Assembly (NCBI GenBank): GCA_964567745.1
Contig: CAZMNY010000008.1
Span: 124,001-188,000 of the forward strand
From: CAZMNY01 sp964567745
GTDB lineage: Bacteria > Planctomycetota > Planctomycetia > Pirellulales > Pirellulaceae
DNA length: 64,000 nucleotides
Direction: 5' to 3'
Within the stretch, counting starts at the first letter, position 1. The number at the start of each line of letters is the position of its first letter. Positions 18,222 through 28,161 of the stretch are shown piece by piece. The translations under genes were made by a program, and so were the position numbers. Under the pieces are notes generated by a model. It ran no database searches, was not told the origin of the DNA, and worked only from the letters and a program-made list of their open reading frames with translations.

Positions 18222-20648
18222 ATGCAGCGATGCACCTTCCTCGCCCTGATTTTCTCTGCTTCCATCTCGTTCGGTCAGACGGTCGAAGCGCCCCGCGAAG
18301 TCTCCGCTGAAAATCCCCAAGAGGTCGACAAGACGACGACGTCAGATGACAAGGATTCCGACGCCGTCAAATCGGCGGAAGGAGAAAAAGACAGTGTGCT
18401 CGCGGGGCATAGTAACCATGGCGAGGTCTTCAACGAGGGTGCGAGGCAACGCGCCTACTTGATGGAGGGCGTCGGCAACATCGATTTTGGCGCCACGGCC
18501 AAAGGCGATGCGAAAAAGTTCATCGACCAAGGCCTCGGCCAAATGCATGGGTTTTGGTACTTCGAATCGGAGCGGTCATTTCGTCAGGCGGCGGCGATCG
18601 ATCCCGACTGCGCCACAGCCTACTGGGGAATGGCGTATTCCAATTTAGGAAATGAGAAGCGAGCGAAGGGTTTTATCAAAGAGGCGATGTCGCGCAAGGA
18701 GAAAGTCTCCGATCGTGAGCGAATGTATATCGACGCGCTGAACGCCTACATCAATGTCGACTCGAAAAAGAGAAAAGACCGCGGCACGACTTACGTTCGG
18801 GCTCTCGAACGCATTTTGTACAAGTATCCGGACGACGTTGAAGCGCGCTCATTGCTCGCGTTGCACCTCTGGAAGAATCGATCACAGGTTAAGACGAGTC
18901 ACTTGGCGATCGACGCGGTGATGCAGCAAGTCTTCGAGAAGGCGCCGATGCATCCAACGCATCACTATCGCATCCACCTCTGGGACTACGAGCGGCCGCA
19001 GATCGCGGTCAGTTCCGCAGCCAAGAGCGGTCAGTCGGCGCCGGCGATCGCACACATGTGGCACATGGGCGGCCACATCTTTTCGCGACTCAAGCGTTAC
19101 AATGACGCCGTTTGGCAACAAGAGGCATCTGCGCGAGTCGACCATGCTCACATGATGCGAGACGGCGTGCTGCCCGATCGGATTCACAACTTTGCACACA
19201 ACAACGAGTGGTTGATTCGCAACTTGAATTATGTTGGCCGAGTTGAACATGCGGTGCGGTTGGCCGAGAACATGATCGAGCTTCCGCGACATCCGAAGTA
19301 CAACACGATCGACCGGCGCGGCAGCACGATGTACGGCCGGACGCGATTGTTCGAGACGCTTCGGCGCTATGAACTGTGGGCGATGCTTGTCGACTATTGC
19401 GAAACGCCTTACCTCGAGCCGACCAAGAAGGCGACTGAGCAGGATAAGCGTCTTCGGTATCTAGCGACGGCCTACTACAGGCTCGGCGATCTGACCAAGG
19501 GCGACGCCTTGAAATCGGAGCTGCAGTCTCGATTGAAGGATCAACGAGAGAAGCAAGAGACGGCAATTGAGGCGGCCAAGAAGAAGAGTTTGGACGCTGC
19601 TAAGGCAAAGAAACCGGGCGAAGAGCCCGATGCAAAAGCGAAGAAAGCGGCGGAAACCGCGGGTAAGAACGCGGGCAAAGCGTTTGATCGAAGGATTCGC
19701 GACCTTGGCAGCGCCGTCGACGCGTTGGATGGGCATCACGCGTGGGCGAATGATGAATTTGCAACCGCTTACGAAAAATTGAAGAAAGCCGGTGGTGAAG
19801 ATGCGGCTCAACTTGCCGTCGTTCAGTTTCTCGCCGGAAAGCAAGACGAGGCGATCACCTCGCTGTCCAAGCAAGTCGATCGGCGCGGCAACGAGTCGCA
19901 GCCAATGGCCTGCTTGATTGATTTGCTCTGGCGAGCTGGCAAGAAAGAGGAAGCCAAGAAGCGTTTCGATTCGCTTCGAACTGTCGCCGGTTACGCCGAC
20001 TTGAAGGCGACTCCCGTGTTCAAACGCCTGGTAAAGATTGCCGAGGCGTTGGAGTACCCGTCGGATTGGCGCACGCCGGCGCCGCTTCAAGATGATATCG
20101 GAAACCGTGTCGATCTCAGTTCGCTCGGGCCATTCCGTTGGAGCCCGTCGCCGGCACCTGAGTGGACGCTTGACGATGTCCAAGGAAACGCCCACACGCT
20201 CAAAGAGTATCAAGGCAAACCAGTCGTCGTCATTTTCTATCTGGGGTACGGCTGCCTGCATTGTGTTGAACAATTGCACGCGTTCGCTCCCAAGATTCAC
20301 GAATTCAACAAGGCTGGCATCAACGTTGTCGGGATTAGCAGCGATGAAGAAGACGGTCTCAAGAAGTCGATCGACGACTACGATGAAGGCAAGCTGCCGA
20401 TTCCGTTGCTCGCCGACCCGACGCTGGAGGCCTTCAAGCGATATCGATGTTTCGACGACTTTGAAGATCTCCCGTTGCATGGAACGTTCATCATCAGCGG
20501 CGAAGGCAAAGTCTTGTGGCGCGATATTAGCTACGAGCCGTTTATGGATCCCGATTTCGTTTTGACTGAAGCGAAACGATTGCTCGGCCAAAAGAAACGG
20601 GTAATCACGACTGAGGGTGAGCTGCCCAAGGCGGTTTCCAGCGAATAG
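18222..20648 (+). CDS. Exported TPR protein with C-terminal thioredoxin-like (AhpC/TSA) domain
   Basis: 808 residues with a short signal peptide (MQRCTFLALIFSASISFGQT). Residues ~85-400 are TPR-like (RQAAAIDPDCATAYWGMAYSNLG and similar). An Ala/Lys-rich coiled stretch spans ~430-490, and more TPR-like helices run to ~620. The last ~165 residues are a redoxin domain (EWTLDDVQGNAHTLKEYQGK ... VVIFYLGYGCLHCVEQL) with a CxxC pair at Cys678/Cys681. Combining a TPR array with a peroxiredoxin/TlpA-like domain is a planctomycete pattern. A periplasmic thiol-disulfide or peroxide-reducing role on a bound partner is inferred. Confidence 0.85.
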   Translation: MQRCTFLALIFSASISFGQTVEAPREVSAENPQEVDKTTTSDDKDSDAVKSAEGEKDSVLAGHSNHGEVFNEGARQRAYLMEGVGNIDFGATAKGDAKKFIDQGLGQMHGFWYFESERSFRQAAAIDPDCATAYWGMAYSNLGNEKRAKGFIKEAMSRKEKVSDRERMYIDALNAYINVDSKKRKDRGTTYVRALERILYKYPDDVEARSLLALHLWKNRSQVKTSHLAIDAVMQQVFEKAPMHPTHHYRIHLWDYERPQIAVSSAAKSGQSAPAIAHMWHMGGHIFSRLKRYNDAVWQQEASARVDHAHMMRDGVLPDRIHNFAHNNEWLIRNLNYVGRVEHAVRLAENMIELPRHPKYNTIDRRGSTMYGRTRLFETLRRYELWAMLVDYCETPYLEPTKKATEQDKRLRYLATAYYRLGDLTKGDALKSELQSRLKDQREKQETAIEAAKKKSLDAAKAKKPGEEPDAKAKKAAETAGKNAGKAFDRRIRDLGSAVDALDGHHAWANDEFATAYEKLKKAGGEDAAQLAVVQFLAGKQDEAITSLSKQVDRRGNESQPMACLIDLLWRAGKKEEAKKRFDSLRTVAGYADLKATPVFKRLVKIAEALEYPSDWRTPAPLQDDIGNRVDLSSLGPFRWSPSPAPEWTLDDVQGNAHTLKEYQGKPVVVIFYLGYGCLHCVEQLHAFAPKIHEFNKAGINVVGISSDEEDGLKKSIDDYDEGKLPIPLLADPTLEAFKRYRCFDDFEDLPLHGTFIISGEGKVLWRDISYEPFMDPDFVLTEAKRLLGQKKRVITTEGELPKAVSSE

Positions 20649-20675
20649 CGGCAAGCGATTTCGCCGACCGAATCG

Positions 20676-21173
20676 ATGGCATTTCAACATCAGCGACATA
20701 AACAACCTCAGGCGTTGGATCGACCGCGCGAATTGCTTCTGGTCTGCCCGCCGCTTCGGAGTAGCGTCAATCTTTCGCGCATCGTGCGAGCGGCTAGCTG
20801 TTTCGGGTTGACTCGAGTGATCGCGTGCGGCAATCCGAAAGTCGATTCGAAAATTGCTCGCGATGGCGCCGATTGCGTCGAAATTGAAGTTCGGCGAAGC
20901 CTGCCGCCTGTCATCGAACGACTCAAGCAAGAGGGCTTTCAGATCGTTGGGCTCGAGCAATCGAGCGAATCTGAGTGTTTGTTTGAATTCGATTTCAATC
21001 GAAAAACAGCAGTTGTTCTCGGCAGCGAAAGGGAGGGGCTTGAGGGTTCTTTGCTCGCCTCGATGGACCGTGTCGCCGAGATTCCTGTCTATGGGCTGCC
21101 CAACAGTTTTAACGTTGCAACTGCGGCCGTTATGGTGATGTACGAGTACTGTCGTCAATTCCCCGTGGGCTGA
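20676..21173 (+). CDS. SpoU/TrmH-family RNA 2'-O-methyltransferase
   Basis: 165 residues, beginning 28 nt after the TPR-redoxin gene. The three SPOUT knot motifs are present: motif 1 NLSRIVRAASCFG, motif 2 VVLGSEREGL and motif 3 IPVYGLPNSFNVATAAVMV. The length fits the TrmL/TrmH short class without an N-terminal RNA-binding extension. It transfers a methyl from S-adenosylmethionine to a ribose 2'-OH of tRNA or rRNA; the exact target nucleotide cannot be told from sequence. Confidence 0.9.
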   Translation: MAFQHQRHKQPQALDRPRELLLVCPPLRSSVNLSRIVRAASCFGLTRVIACGNPKVDSKIARDGADCVEIEVRRSLPPVIERLKQEGFQIVGLEQSSESECLFEFDFNRKTAVVLGSEREGLEGSLLASMDRVAEIPVYGLPNSFNVATAAVMVMYEYCRQFPVG

Positions 21174-21363
21174 ATCGGCGCGGTCGGCCGCGAGGCTGGC
21201 GAGCCGATTGGCCTAGATCTGGTCAAAAACCGTTAGGGCTCGACCGGCGAACGACGCGAACCCTACGGCGATTCAGCTCCGTGGCGTCTTGTTCACCTTC
21301 TCCTGCTGCTTGACCTCCTTTGCGCCCTAGCCGTAAACTGGCGGGTTTGGCTATTGGGAAAGA

Positions 21364-22683
21364 ATGCGAAAGGGACGAGTTGTGCCGGGAACATGCGTCA
21401 TTGGGCTTCAGTGGGGAGACGAGGCAAAGGGCAAGCTTGTCGATCTTCTGACATCGCAATTCGAGATGGTTGTTCGCTACCAAGGCGGCGCGAACGCCGG
21501 CCATACGGTCGTGGTTGGAGACGACGTCTACAAGCTGCACCACATTCCGTCAGGTATTCTGAACCCAGAGGTCATCAATTACGTCACGCCAGGCGTGGTG
21601 CTGAACCCGCCAACGATTCTCAAGGAAATTGAATCACTGACATCCCGCGGAATAACCGTTGCGGACAACTTGCTGATTAGTGATCGCGTTCATGTCGTCA
21701 TGCCATGGCATCTGGCGGAAGACCAGGCTCAGAACAAAGCGAAGGTCGGCGGCGAGAGCATCGGCACGACGTTGCGCGGCATCGGGCCGTGCTATCGCGA
21801 CAAGGTCGGTCGGCATCATGCCATTCGCCTGGGCGACATGTACCGCGACAGCTTTGCGGAACGCGTGAAGGAGATCGTTGAGGCCAAGACTAGATTCCTC
21901 GGCGGAATCTGTGACGATCCCGTCACACTCGACGCCGACGCCATTTATCAAGAGTTCAGCGGATTCGCCGAGCGATTGAAGCAACACGTAACCGACACCA
22001 CATCGCAATTGCTCGACGCGGTCGAACGGGACGCCAAAATCCTCTACGAGGGCGCGCAAGGCGCGTTGCTTGATATTGATCACGGCACATTTCCCTTTGT
22101 GACCAGTAGCAATAGTTCCGGCGTTGGTGTGTGCGCCGGTGCGGGCGTACCGCCCAAGTGGATATCGAAAGTGCTCGGCGTCGTTAAGGCTTATTCCACC
22201 CGAGTCGGCGGCGGACCGTTTCCGACTGAGCTGCACGACGACATGGGCGACCGCATTCGCGTCTTGGGGAATGAGTTTGGAACGACAACCGGGCGACCTC
22301 GTCGCTGTGGCTGGTTCGACGCGGTGGCGGTTCGTTACACTGCGCGGCTCAGCGGAGTCGACGCGCTCTCGATGATGATGATGGATGTGCTTAGTCAATT
22401 GCCGGAGATCAAGATCTGCGTCGCTTACGAAATCGATGGCGATCGCACCAACCATTTTCCGAGCAACGTCGACGACCTCCGCCGCGCGGTGCCCATTTTT
22501 GAGACGATTCCGGGTTGGCAGACCGACGTGACTTCGGTCAGGCGAATTGAAGAGCTGCCTTCAGGAGCTCGCGCTTATCTTGATCGTGTGAGTCAGTTGG
22601 TCGAGCGGCCTGTGGAGATTGTCTCGGTAGGCCCCGATCGAGCTCAGACGATGTTTGCGGAAACAACGATTGCGGCGAGTTAG
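21364..22683 (+). CDS. purA: Adenylosuccinate synthase
   Basis: 439 residues, full family length. GLQWGDEAKGKLVD is the GTP-binding entry loop (the usual GDEGKGK with Gly to Ala), followed by GGANAGHTV with the catalytic-loop His, GTTLRGIGPCYRDK for IMP binding, GAQGALLDIDHGTFPFVT and TTGRPRRCGWFD. It joins IMP and aspartate using GTP in AMP synthesis. Followed by uppS after 51 nt in the same direction. Confidence 0.96.
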   Translation: MRKGRVVPGTCVIGLQWGDEAKGKLVDLLTSQFEMVVRYQGGANAGHTVVVGDDVYKLHHIPSGILNPEVINYVTPGVVLNPPTILKEIESLTSRGITVADNLLISDRVHVVMPWHLAEDQAQNKAKVGGESIGTTLRGIGPCYRDKVGRHHAIRLGDMYRDSFAERVKEIVEAKTRFLGGICDDPVTLDADAIYQEFSGFAERLKQHVTDTTSQLLDAVERDAKILYEGAQGALLDIDHGTFPFVTSSNSSGVGVCAGAGVPPKWISKVLGVVKAYSTRVGGGPFPTELHDDMGDRIRVLGNEFGTTTGRPRRCGWFDAVAVRYTARLSGVDALSMMMMDVLSQLPEIKICVAYEIDGDRTNHFPSNVDDLRRAVPIFETIPGWQTDVTSVRRIEELPSGARAYLDRVSQLVERPVEIVSVGPDRAQTMFAETTIAAS

Positions 22684-22734
22684 CCTGCGAGAGATTGTGA
22701 CGGGGCAAATGATTTCCTTTGGCGAGAACACTCG

Positions 22735-23496
22735 GTGAGCGATCACCTCGACGTACCGCATGAGCGCCGTCCGCGGCACATAGCCATCATTATGGATGGA
22801 AATGGGCGTTGGGCACAGCGCCAGGGATTGCCTCGCATCGAAGGGCACCGCCACGGCGTCGCCAGCGTTAGACGGACAGTCGAAGAATGCGCTCGCCTCC
22901 ACATCGAGCAGTTGACGCTCTACTGTCTTTCCAGCGAAAACTGGAAGCGGCCGCAACACGAGCTCGACTTCCTGATGCATTTGCTCGAGCAGTACATGAT
23001 CGAAGAGCGGACGACGATTATGGAACAGGGTATTGTGGTTCGAATTATCGGACGCCGCGGTGGCATACCATCGCGAGTGCTCAAGGAGATGGACAAGACG
23101 ATTGAGATGAGTCAGAGAAACAGCGGGACTCAACTCTGTCTGGCGATCAACTACGGCGGACGTTCCGAGATGGTCGACGCCGTTCAGCGTATCGCATCCG
23201 AGGTCGCTCGCGGCGAGTTGACGCCGGAGCAGATCGATGAGGGGACGATTGCGGATCACTTGTACACGCAGACCATGCCCGACCCCGATTTGCTGGTGCG
23301 GACGGCGGGTGAAATGCGGATCAGCAATTTCCTGCTCTGGCAAATCAGCTATGCCGAGTTATGGGTGACCGACGTGTGTTGGCCTGAATTCAACGAAGCG
23401 AGTTTGCACCAGGCCATTCGTGATTATTCCTCGCGCGATCGAAGATACGGCGGCCTTAACGATGGGGGCGCCGAGCCGTGCTTAGATTTAGACTGA
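22735..23496 (+). CDS. uppS: Isoprenyl transferase (undecaprenyl diphosphate synthase)
   Basis: 253 residues from GTG at 22735. HIAIIMDGNGRWAQRQG carries the catalytic Asp and diphosphate loop; GHRHGVASVRRTVEEC, LTLYCLSSENWKRP and the C-terminal RTAGEMRISNFLLWQ and YAELWVTDVCWPEF blocks are all conserved cis-prenyltransferase signatures. It makes the C55 lipid carrier for peptidoglycan and O-antigen precursors. It overlaps cdsA by 19 nt, the common uppS-cdsA pair. Confidence 0.95.
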   Translation: MSDHLDVPHERRPRHIAIIMDGNGRWAQRQGLPRIEGHRHGVASVRRTVEECARLHIEQLTLYCLSSENWKRPQHELDFLMHLLEQYMIEERTTIMEQGIVVRIIGRRGGIPSRVLKEMDKTIEMSQRNSGTQLCLAINYGGRSEMVDAVQRIASEVARGELTPEQIDEGTIADHLYTQTMPDPDLLVRTAGEMRISNFLLWQISYAELWVTDVCWPEFNEASLHQAIRDYSSRDRRYGGLNDGGAEPCLDLD

Positions 23497-24395
23497 TTGC
23501 CGCCGCGTTGATTCTTACGCCACTCATCGCGATTTTTGTCGCGGACTATTCGTGGCTGCCGCAGGCACCGGGGGCGTTGTTGTTCCCGCTCTGCGCGGGG
23601 TTGGTCATGATGGGCTCGCACGAGTTGTGCGTGATGATGGCGAAGGGGAGCTACTCGATTTCGTATCCGGCCGCGATGGTCGGTTCGTTGTTGGTCTGGT
23701 TGTCGTGCGGCGTCGCCGTTTACCATCCGCTGTTCGGCAGTCCTTATCCGGCCGACTGCCCGATGGGAAAACTTGGCTGGCCCTTGGGGGCTCAGGCCGT
23801 GGCGGTGATTGTTGCCTTCGTATTCGCCATGCGGCGTTACGGCGAGGACGACGCGAGACCGTTGTCGACGGTCGCCTCAACGGTGATGCCGAGCGTCTAC
23901 GTTGCCTTGCCGTTGTCCTTTTTTGTCTGGCTTAGGCTTTTCCGGGACGCGGAATGGGGAATGGTCGCTTTGATTTCCGTCGTCGTCGTCGTCAAGATGG
24001 GCGACGTTGGCGCGTACGCCATCGGCCGCACGTTTGGCAAAGCGAAACTTGCTCCGAAACTGAGTCCGGGGAAGACCGTGGCCGGCGGAGTGGGCGCCGT
24101 GGCGACTTCGGCAATCGTCAGCGTCGCTTACTTTGCACTCGCGCCCGGTTGGATGATTACAGACCCGCCAGTTGTCGGCGCGATGGGGCTGTTGTGCGCT
24201 GCGATTTACGGAGTCATTTTGTCCGTGACTGGCATGGTCGGCGATCTGGCGGAATCACTGATCAAGCGAGATCTTGGGTGTAAGGACTCTGGGTGCCTGC
24301 CCGGTCTTGGCGGCGTGCTGGACATTTTGGATTCACTCGTTTTCGCGGCGCCGATCGCCTACCTTTGTTGGGTTTTGGGTCTTGTCGGTCCATAA
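23478..24395 (+). CDS. cdsA: Phosphatidate cytidylyltransferase
   Basis: 305 residues from GTG at 23478, inside the end of uppS. About eight hydrophobic segments. Toward the C-terminus, MGDVGAYAIGRTFGKAKLAPKLSPGKT and SLIKRDLGCKDSGCLPGLGGVLDILDS match the CDP-diglyceride synthetase signature, except that the usual P-x-H-G-G-x-x-D-R is PGLGG-VLDI (His to Leu, Arg to Ile). It converts phosphatidate and CTP to CDP-diacylglycerol at the inner membrane. Confidence 0.9.
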   Translation: MLRFRLIAAALILTPLIAIFVADYSWLPQAPGALLFPLCAGLVMMGSHELCVMMAKGSYSISYPAAMVGSLLVWLSCGVAVYHPLFGSPYPADCPMGKLGWPLGAQAVAVIVAFVFAMRRYGEDDARPLSTVASTVMPSVYVALPLSFFVWLRLFRDAEWGMVALISVVVVVKMGDVGAYAIGRTFGKAKLAPKLSPGKTVAGGVGAVATSAIVSVAYFALAPGWMITDPPVVGAMGLLCAAIYGVILSVTGMVGDLAESLIKRDLGCKDSGCLPGLGGVLDILDSLVFAAPIAYLCWVLGLVGP

Positions 24396-24708
24396 CCGCA
24401 CAGCGCAATCGGTCCGAATAATGTGACAACAACCAAGGCGATTTGTTTGCGGCCGCGTCCGACCAGAGCACCTGGCGGATTGACGCGCCCGTCCAATCGG
24501 AATATTGATTTAATCCGTTGGCTAATGCGTTAGTATTACGAGGTTTACAACGAAATCCCGAACAAGCGACAGCTTTCTGTTGTCATTGATTAGGTATAGT
24601 TTCTGTGGCTTTGGCCGCCGGTTTGCGTCGACCGTGATAAAGGTTGATTGCCCTTTGGCCAGAGATTTTGAACGATGGTAGTAGGGTCTGGCGAGACCAG
24701 ATTCAAAG
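24396..24708. other. Gene-free region before phoH
   Basis: About 310 bp without an ORF of coding character. A TATAGT at 24595-24600 could be a -10 box for phoH, but no well-placed -35 is visible. No terminator-type hairpin with a T run was found after cdsA. Confidence 0.45.
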
Positions 24709-25668
24709 ATGCACGAAGCCACAATGCCGATGGGCGAGCAAGCTCTTGTTTTGCCACTGTTCGGCGCCCACGATCAACACTTGCAAAGAGTTCGGGACGC
24801 ATTCCGTGTGACGGTCACCCATCGTGACGGGCAGATCCATGTGGCTGGAGACGAGCACGCCGTCGCCCAGGCCATCGAAACTCTCGAGAAAATGAAAACG
24901 GTTGTTGAGCGAGCCGGCGCGGTTCGAAACGACGAGGTCGAGCAGCTGCTGGGAATCGTCCAGGGTGACGCATCTGAATTAGACGTGCCGATTGACGTCA
25001 TCAACGTAACCAAGTTGATCCGCCCGCGTACTCCAGGCCAACAGCGCTACGTCGATTCGATCCGCAAGCACAGCATCACTTTCGCCACCGGACCCGCAGG
25101 CTGCGGAAAGACATATCTGGCCGTAGCGTTGGCGGTCGAGGCGCTCAAGCAGAAAACGGTTCGCAAAATCGTTCTCGTTCGGCCCGCGGTTGAGGCGGGT
25201 GAGAGTCTCGGTTACCTACCGGGCGACTTGCAAGCCAAAATCAATCCCTATTTGCGGCCTTTGCTCGACGCCCTAAACGAAATGGTGGACTTCGACCAAA
25301 TCAAGCGTCTAATGGAGCAGGATCTGATTGAGGTGATTCCACTTGCTTATATGCGTGGACGCACGCTCAATGAGGCCTTCATCATTTTGGATGAAGCTCA
25401 AAACACGACGGTGAGTCAAATGAAAATGTTTCTCACTCGGATGGGTGAGCAATCGAAGATTGTCGTGTCGGGCGACGTCACCCAAGTCGATCTTCCAGAG
25501 AATGCCCGCAGCGGGCTCGTTGACGCCCAACGCCGTCTAAAACGAATCAAGGGCATCGCGGATGTGAGTTTGAGTCGAGCGGACATTGTGCGACACCGGT
25601 TGGTGCAGGATATCGTCAAAGCGTACGACGACAACGGACCTAGAAACGGAAAGGCGAGAAGGCGCTAG
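24709..25668 (+). CDS. phoH: PhoH-like ATPase
   Basis: 319 residues. N-terminal KH-like region (VTVTHRDGQIHVAGDEHAV), then the PhoH P-loop domain: Walker A GPAGCGKT (about 128-135), KIVLVRPAVEAGESLGYLPG, Walker B EAFIILDEAQNTT, and the GDVTQVDLP sensor motif. Equivalent to E. coli YbeZ, which works with YbeY in ribosomal RNA processing; here ybeY lies one gene downstream, supporting that link. First gene of a long same-strand block. Confidence 0.93.
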   Translation: MHEATMPMGEQALVLPLFGAHDQHLQRVRDAFRVTVTHRDGQIHVAGDEHAVAQAIETLEKMKTVVERAGAVRNDEVEQLLGIVQGDASELDVPIDVINVTKLIRPRTPGQQRYVDSIRKHSITFATGPAGCGKTYLAVALAVEALKQKTVRKIVLVRPAVEAGESLGYLPGDLQAKINPYLRPLLDALNEMVDFDQIKRLMEQDLIEVIPLAYMRGRTLNEAFIILDEAQNTTVSQMKMFLTRMGEQSKIVVSGDVTQVDLPENARSGLVDAQRRLKRIKGIADVSLSRADIVRHRLVQDIVKAYDDNGPRNGKARRR

Positions 25669-25724
25669 CCTGGGAGCGCCTGCCCGGCGTTCGTTTGGTC
25701 TTTCAACAGCCGTCTCGGTGTCAC

Positions 25725-28064
25725 ATGTCTTCTGGTTCGCCAAATCGCACGCGACTTGCACGCGTTGCCGCGTTCGAATTGCCCCCGGGCAAATTTGCTC
25801 GCGGGATCGCTCGATTACGCCAGCCTCGTTCGCTCGCGCGAATCGGACTGTGCATTCTGTCCGCGTTGGCGATGTGGTTCGTCACTGCGGCTTGGGCACC
25901 TCCATTCCATTTTCGCAGCGGCCACATACCGGGCCGAGCGATCGTCGCCCAAGCTGATTTTGAGATTCCTGATCCCGACAAGACGGAAGCAAAACGAAAG
26001 CAGCAGCGAGCCGAGACGATCTGTATCTACCAACACGATGTCCGGCCGCTCGTCGAAATGCGCCAGGCGCTTCGCGAACGGATGTTCGAGATTACTCGCG
26101 CCAAAGCGTTTTCCGATCTCTCCAGCAAGTTTTGGGAGTCGTTCCAACCCGGCAAGACCCAAACGCCAACGTCACAAGACCTGTTCGACATGGTTCGCGA
26201 GGCGCTTGCGGACGACATGGAACTGGCACGATTCCAAACCGGGCTCGAAAAGGCCTTTGCGGACTACGAAAAAAATGGACTGCTGGAGAATCTAGAACAC
26301 GCCCTCGAGGATGGAAGTCAGACCGCGATTTTCGTTCACCCGGTCGGCAGTGCCTCGTTCACTCGCCGTTTGGAGCTTGAGGAGGTTCGCATTGCGACTG
26401 TCTCGACTGAATTGGTCCGCGACTTGGACGCCGAATTTCAGCAGGTTGGATTTGGCGAAAACGCAGCTCAATCGCTCGCCTTGGCGTCGTCTTTGTGGAG
26501 TCAGAAAAAGGGGCTGCCGACCACGTTGACGATCGACTCGGCTGAGTCGGGCGCCGCGAGAAAGGTTGCCGAGGACGCTGTTGAGCCGGCCATGATTAGC
26601 TATCACGTCGGGGACCGACTCGCGGCGGGCGAACTGCCCTTGTCGACGCAAGATATTCGTCTGCTTGCGATCGAGCACGAGGCGATCCTCGCCAACATGT
26701 CCATTTGGCAAATGCTTCGTCAGAGTTTGGCGGCGTTCGGCATGTACGTCGCCATGTTTGTTCTCTGCGGCGCATATCTCTATTACCAGGCTCCGTCCGT
26801 GTTGTCTGACTTGCGGCAGTTTTCAACGCTGCTGTTTTTTGTCGTATGCACCGTGACCGTGTCGAAACTGACAGCCGCGGATCAATGGCGAGCTGAGATT
26901 ATTCCTCTCACCTTGTTGGGGATGACAATCACGATCGCGCACGAACGCGAATTGTCGCTTCTGATTTCGACCGCAACCGCATTGGCGGTGGCCCTTTCGC
27001 TTGGGCATGGGCTCGCTGAATTCGTGATCCTCGTGTCGTCCGTTTCCGTGGCTATTCTGCTCGTCGGACGAATCCGCAGTCGGACCAAGTTGATTTACGT
27101 TGGCTTCGCAGCCGGCCTCGTGACCGCGGCCACGGCGGTTGGAGTGGGTACGATGGCGGGGCAGGCCTTTGGTCTGTCGAGCATGTCCGGCTATACCATG
27201 CCGGCGATTCTGGAGTCTTGGCCGCACGCTTCCTACGCCGCAGCATTGTTTGCCGGCGCCGGTTGGTTTGGCTTTTGCACGCTTCTATCAGGCATTCTCA
27301 TGACGGGCCTGCTGCCGTTCGTCGAGAAGATCTTTGATGTCCAGACAGATCTCAGTTTGCTGGAGCTTGGGGACGCCTCGCATCCCTTGCTGCAAGAGTT
27401 GGCTCAGCGCGCGCCCGGCACCTACAACCACTCGATCAATGTCGCCTCATTGGCGGAAGCGGCGGCCGAAGCCATTGGCGCCGATTCGCTGCTGGTCCGA
27501 GTCGGCGCGTATTTTCACGACATCGGGAAGATGCTCAAGCCCAGCTACTTTGTCGAAAACCAAGGTCAAGAGGGCAGTCGCCACGATACGCTGGCGCCGG
27601 CGATGAGTACGCTGGTGATCATCGCCCACGTGAAAGATGGCGCCGACCTGGCGCGCCAACACCATCTGCCTCAACCGTTCATTGACTTTATCGAACAACA
27701 CCATGGGACGACGCTGGTTGAGTATTTCTATCAGCAGGCGATTCGACAATCGGAAAAAGACGGCGGCGATGAGATCGATGAATCGGCCTTCCGCTATCCC
27801 GGTCCGAAACCGCAAACGCGTGAAGCTGGAGTGATGATGTTGGCCGACGCAGCTGAGAGCGCATCGCGGTCTTTGGTCGATCCCGCGCCCGCTCGAATCG
27901 AAAGTTTGGTTCGCGAATTGGCGATGAAACGGCTTGCGGATGGACAGTTCGACGAGTGTGGACTGACACTGCAAGAACTCGACCAAATCGAAGATAGCTT
28001 GGTCATGTCCCTTACCGCCGTGTACCATGGACGTGTAAAGTATCCCGATCAACAGTCGGCCTGA
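25725..28064 (+). CDS. 7TM-HD family phosphohydrolase (PgpH-like)
   Basis: About 779 residues from the ATG at 25725; a TTG ten codons upstream is possible. One N-terminal TM (about res 35-52) is followed by a ~270-residue extracytoplasmic 7TMR-HDED region with the NTS-type repeats (FVHPVGSASFTRRLELEEVR). Then come about seven TM helices (res ~325-540) and a cytoplasmic HD domain with PGTYNHSINVASLAEAA and HDIGK (His598-Asp599), KPSYFVENQ, ILVIIAHVKDG-type and FIEQHHGT motifs. Family members such as PgpH hydrolyse c-di-AMP; substrate here is inferred. Conserved placement between phoH and ybeY. Confidence 0.9.
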   Translation: MSSGSPNRTRLARVAAFELPPGKFARGIARLRQPRSLARIGLCILSALAMWFVTAAWAPPFHFRSGHIPGRAIVAQADFEIPDPDKTEAKRKQQRAETICIYQHDVRPLVEMRQALRERMFEITRAKAFSDLSSKFWESFQPGKTQTPTSQDLFDMVREALADDMELARFQTGLEKAFADYEKNGLLENLEHALEDGSQTAIFVHPVGSASFTRRLELEEVRIATVSTELVRDLDAEFQQVGFGENAAQSLALASSLWSQKKGLPTTLTIDSAESGAARKVAEDAVEPAMISYHVGDRLAAGELPLSTQDIRLLAIEHEAILANMSIWQMLRQSLAAFGMYVAMFVLCGAYLYYQAPSVLSDLRQFSTLLFFVVCTVTVSKLTAADQWRAEIIPLTLLGMTITIAHERELSLLISTATALAVALSLGHGLAEFVILVSSVSVAILLVGRIRSRTKLIYVGFAAGLVTAATAVGVGTMAGQAFGLSSMSGYTMPAILESWPHASYAAALFAGAGWFGFCTLLSGILMTGLLPFVEKIFDVQTDLSLLELGDASHPLLQELAQRAPGTYNHSINVASLAEAAAEAIGADSLLVRVGAYFHDIGKMLKPSYFVENQGQEGSRHDTLAPAMSTLVIIAHVKDGADLARQHHLPQPFIDFIEQHHGTTLVEYFYQQAIRQSEKDGGDEIDESAFRYPGPKPQTREAGVMMLADAAESASRSLVDPAPARIESLVRELAMKRLADGQFDECGLTLQELDQIEDSLVMSLTAVYHGRVKYPDQQSA

Positions 28065-28161
28065 ATTGGCTGAAGCGACTGAGCTCAAGGCGAAAGTAGA
28101 GGTTGTGCGAATTGGCGAACTACGCTTCGTACTGTTCTAGACGCAAAGGCGTCCGTGCCCC

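Noticed and set aside
19461..21158. 565-codon minus-strand open frame
   Set aside because: Antisense to the TPR-redoxin and SpoU genes, both of which carry clear motifs; no protein-like features of its own.
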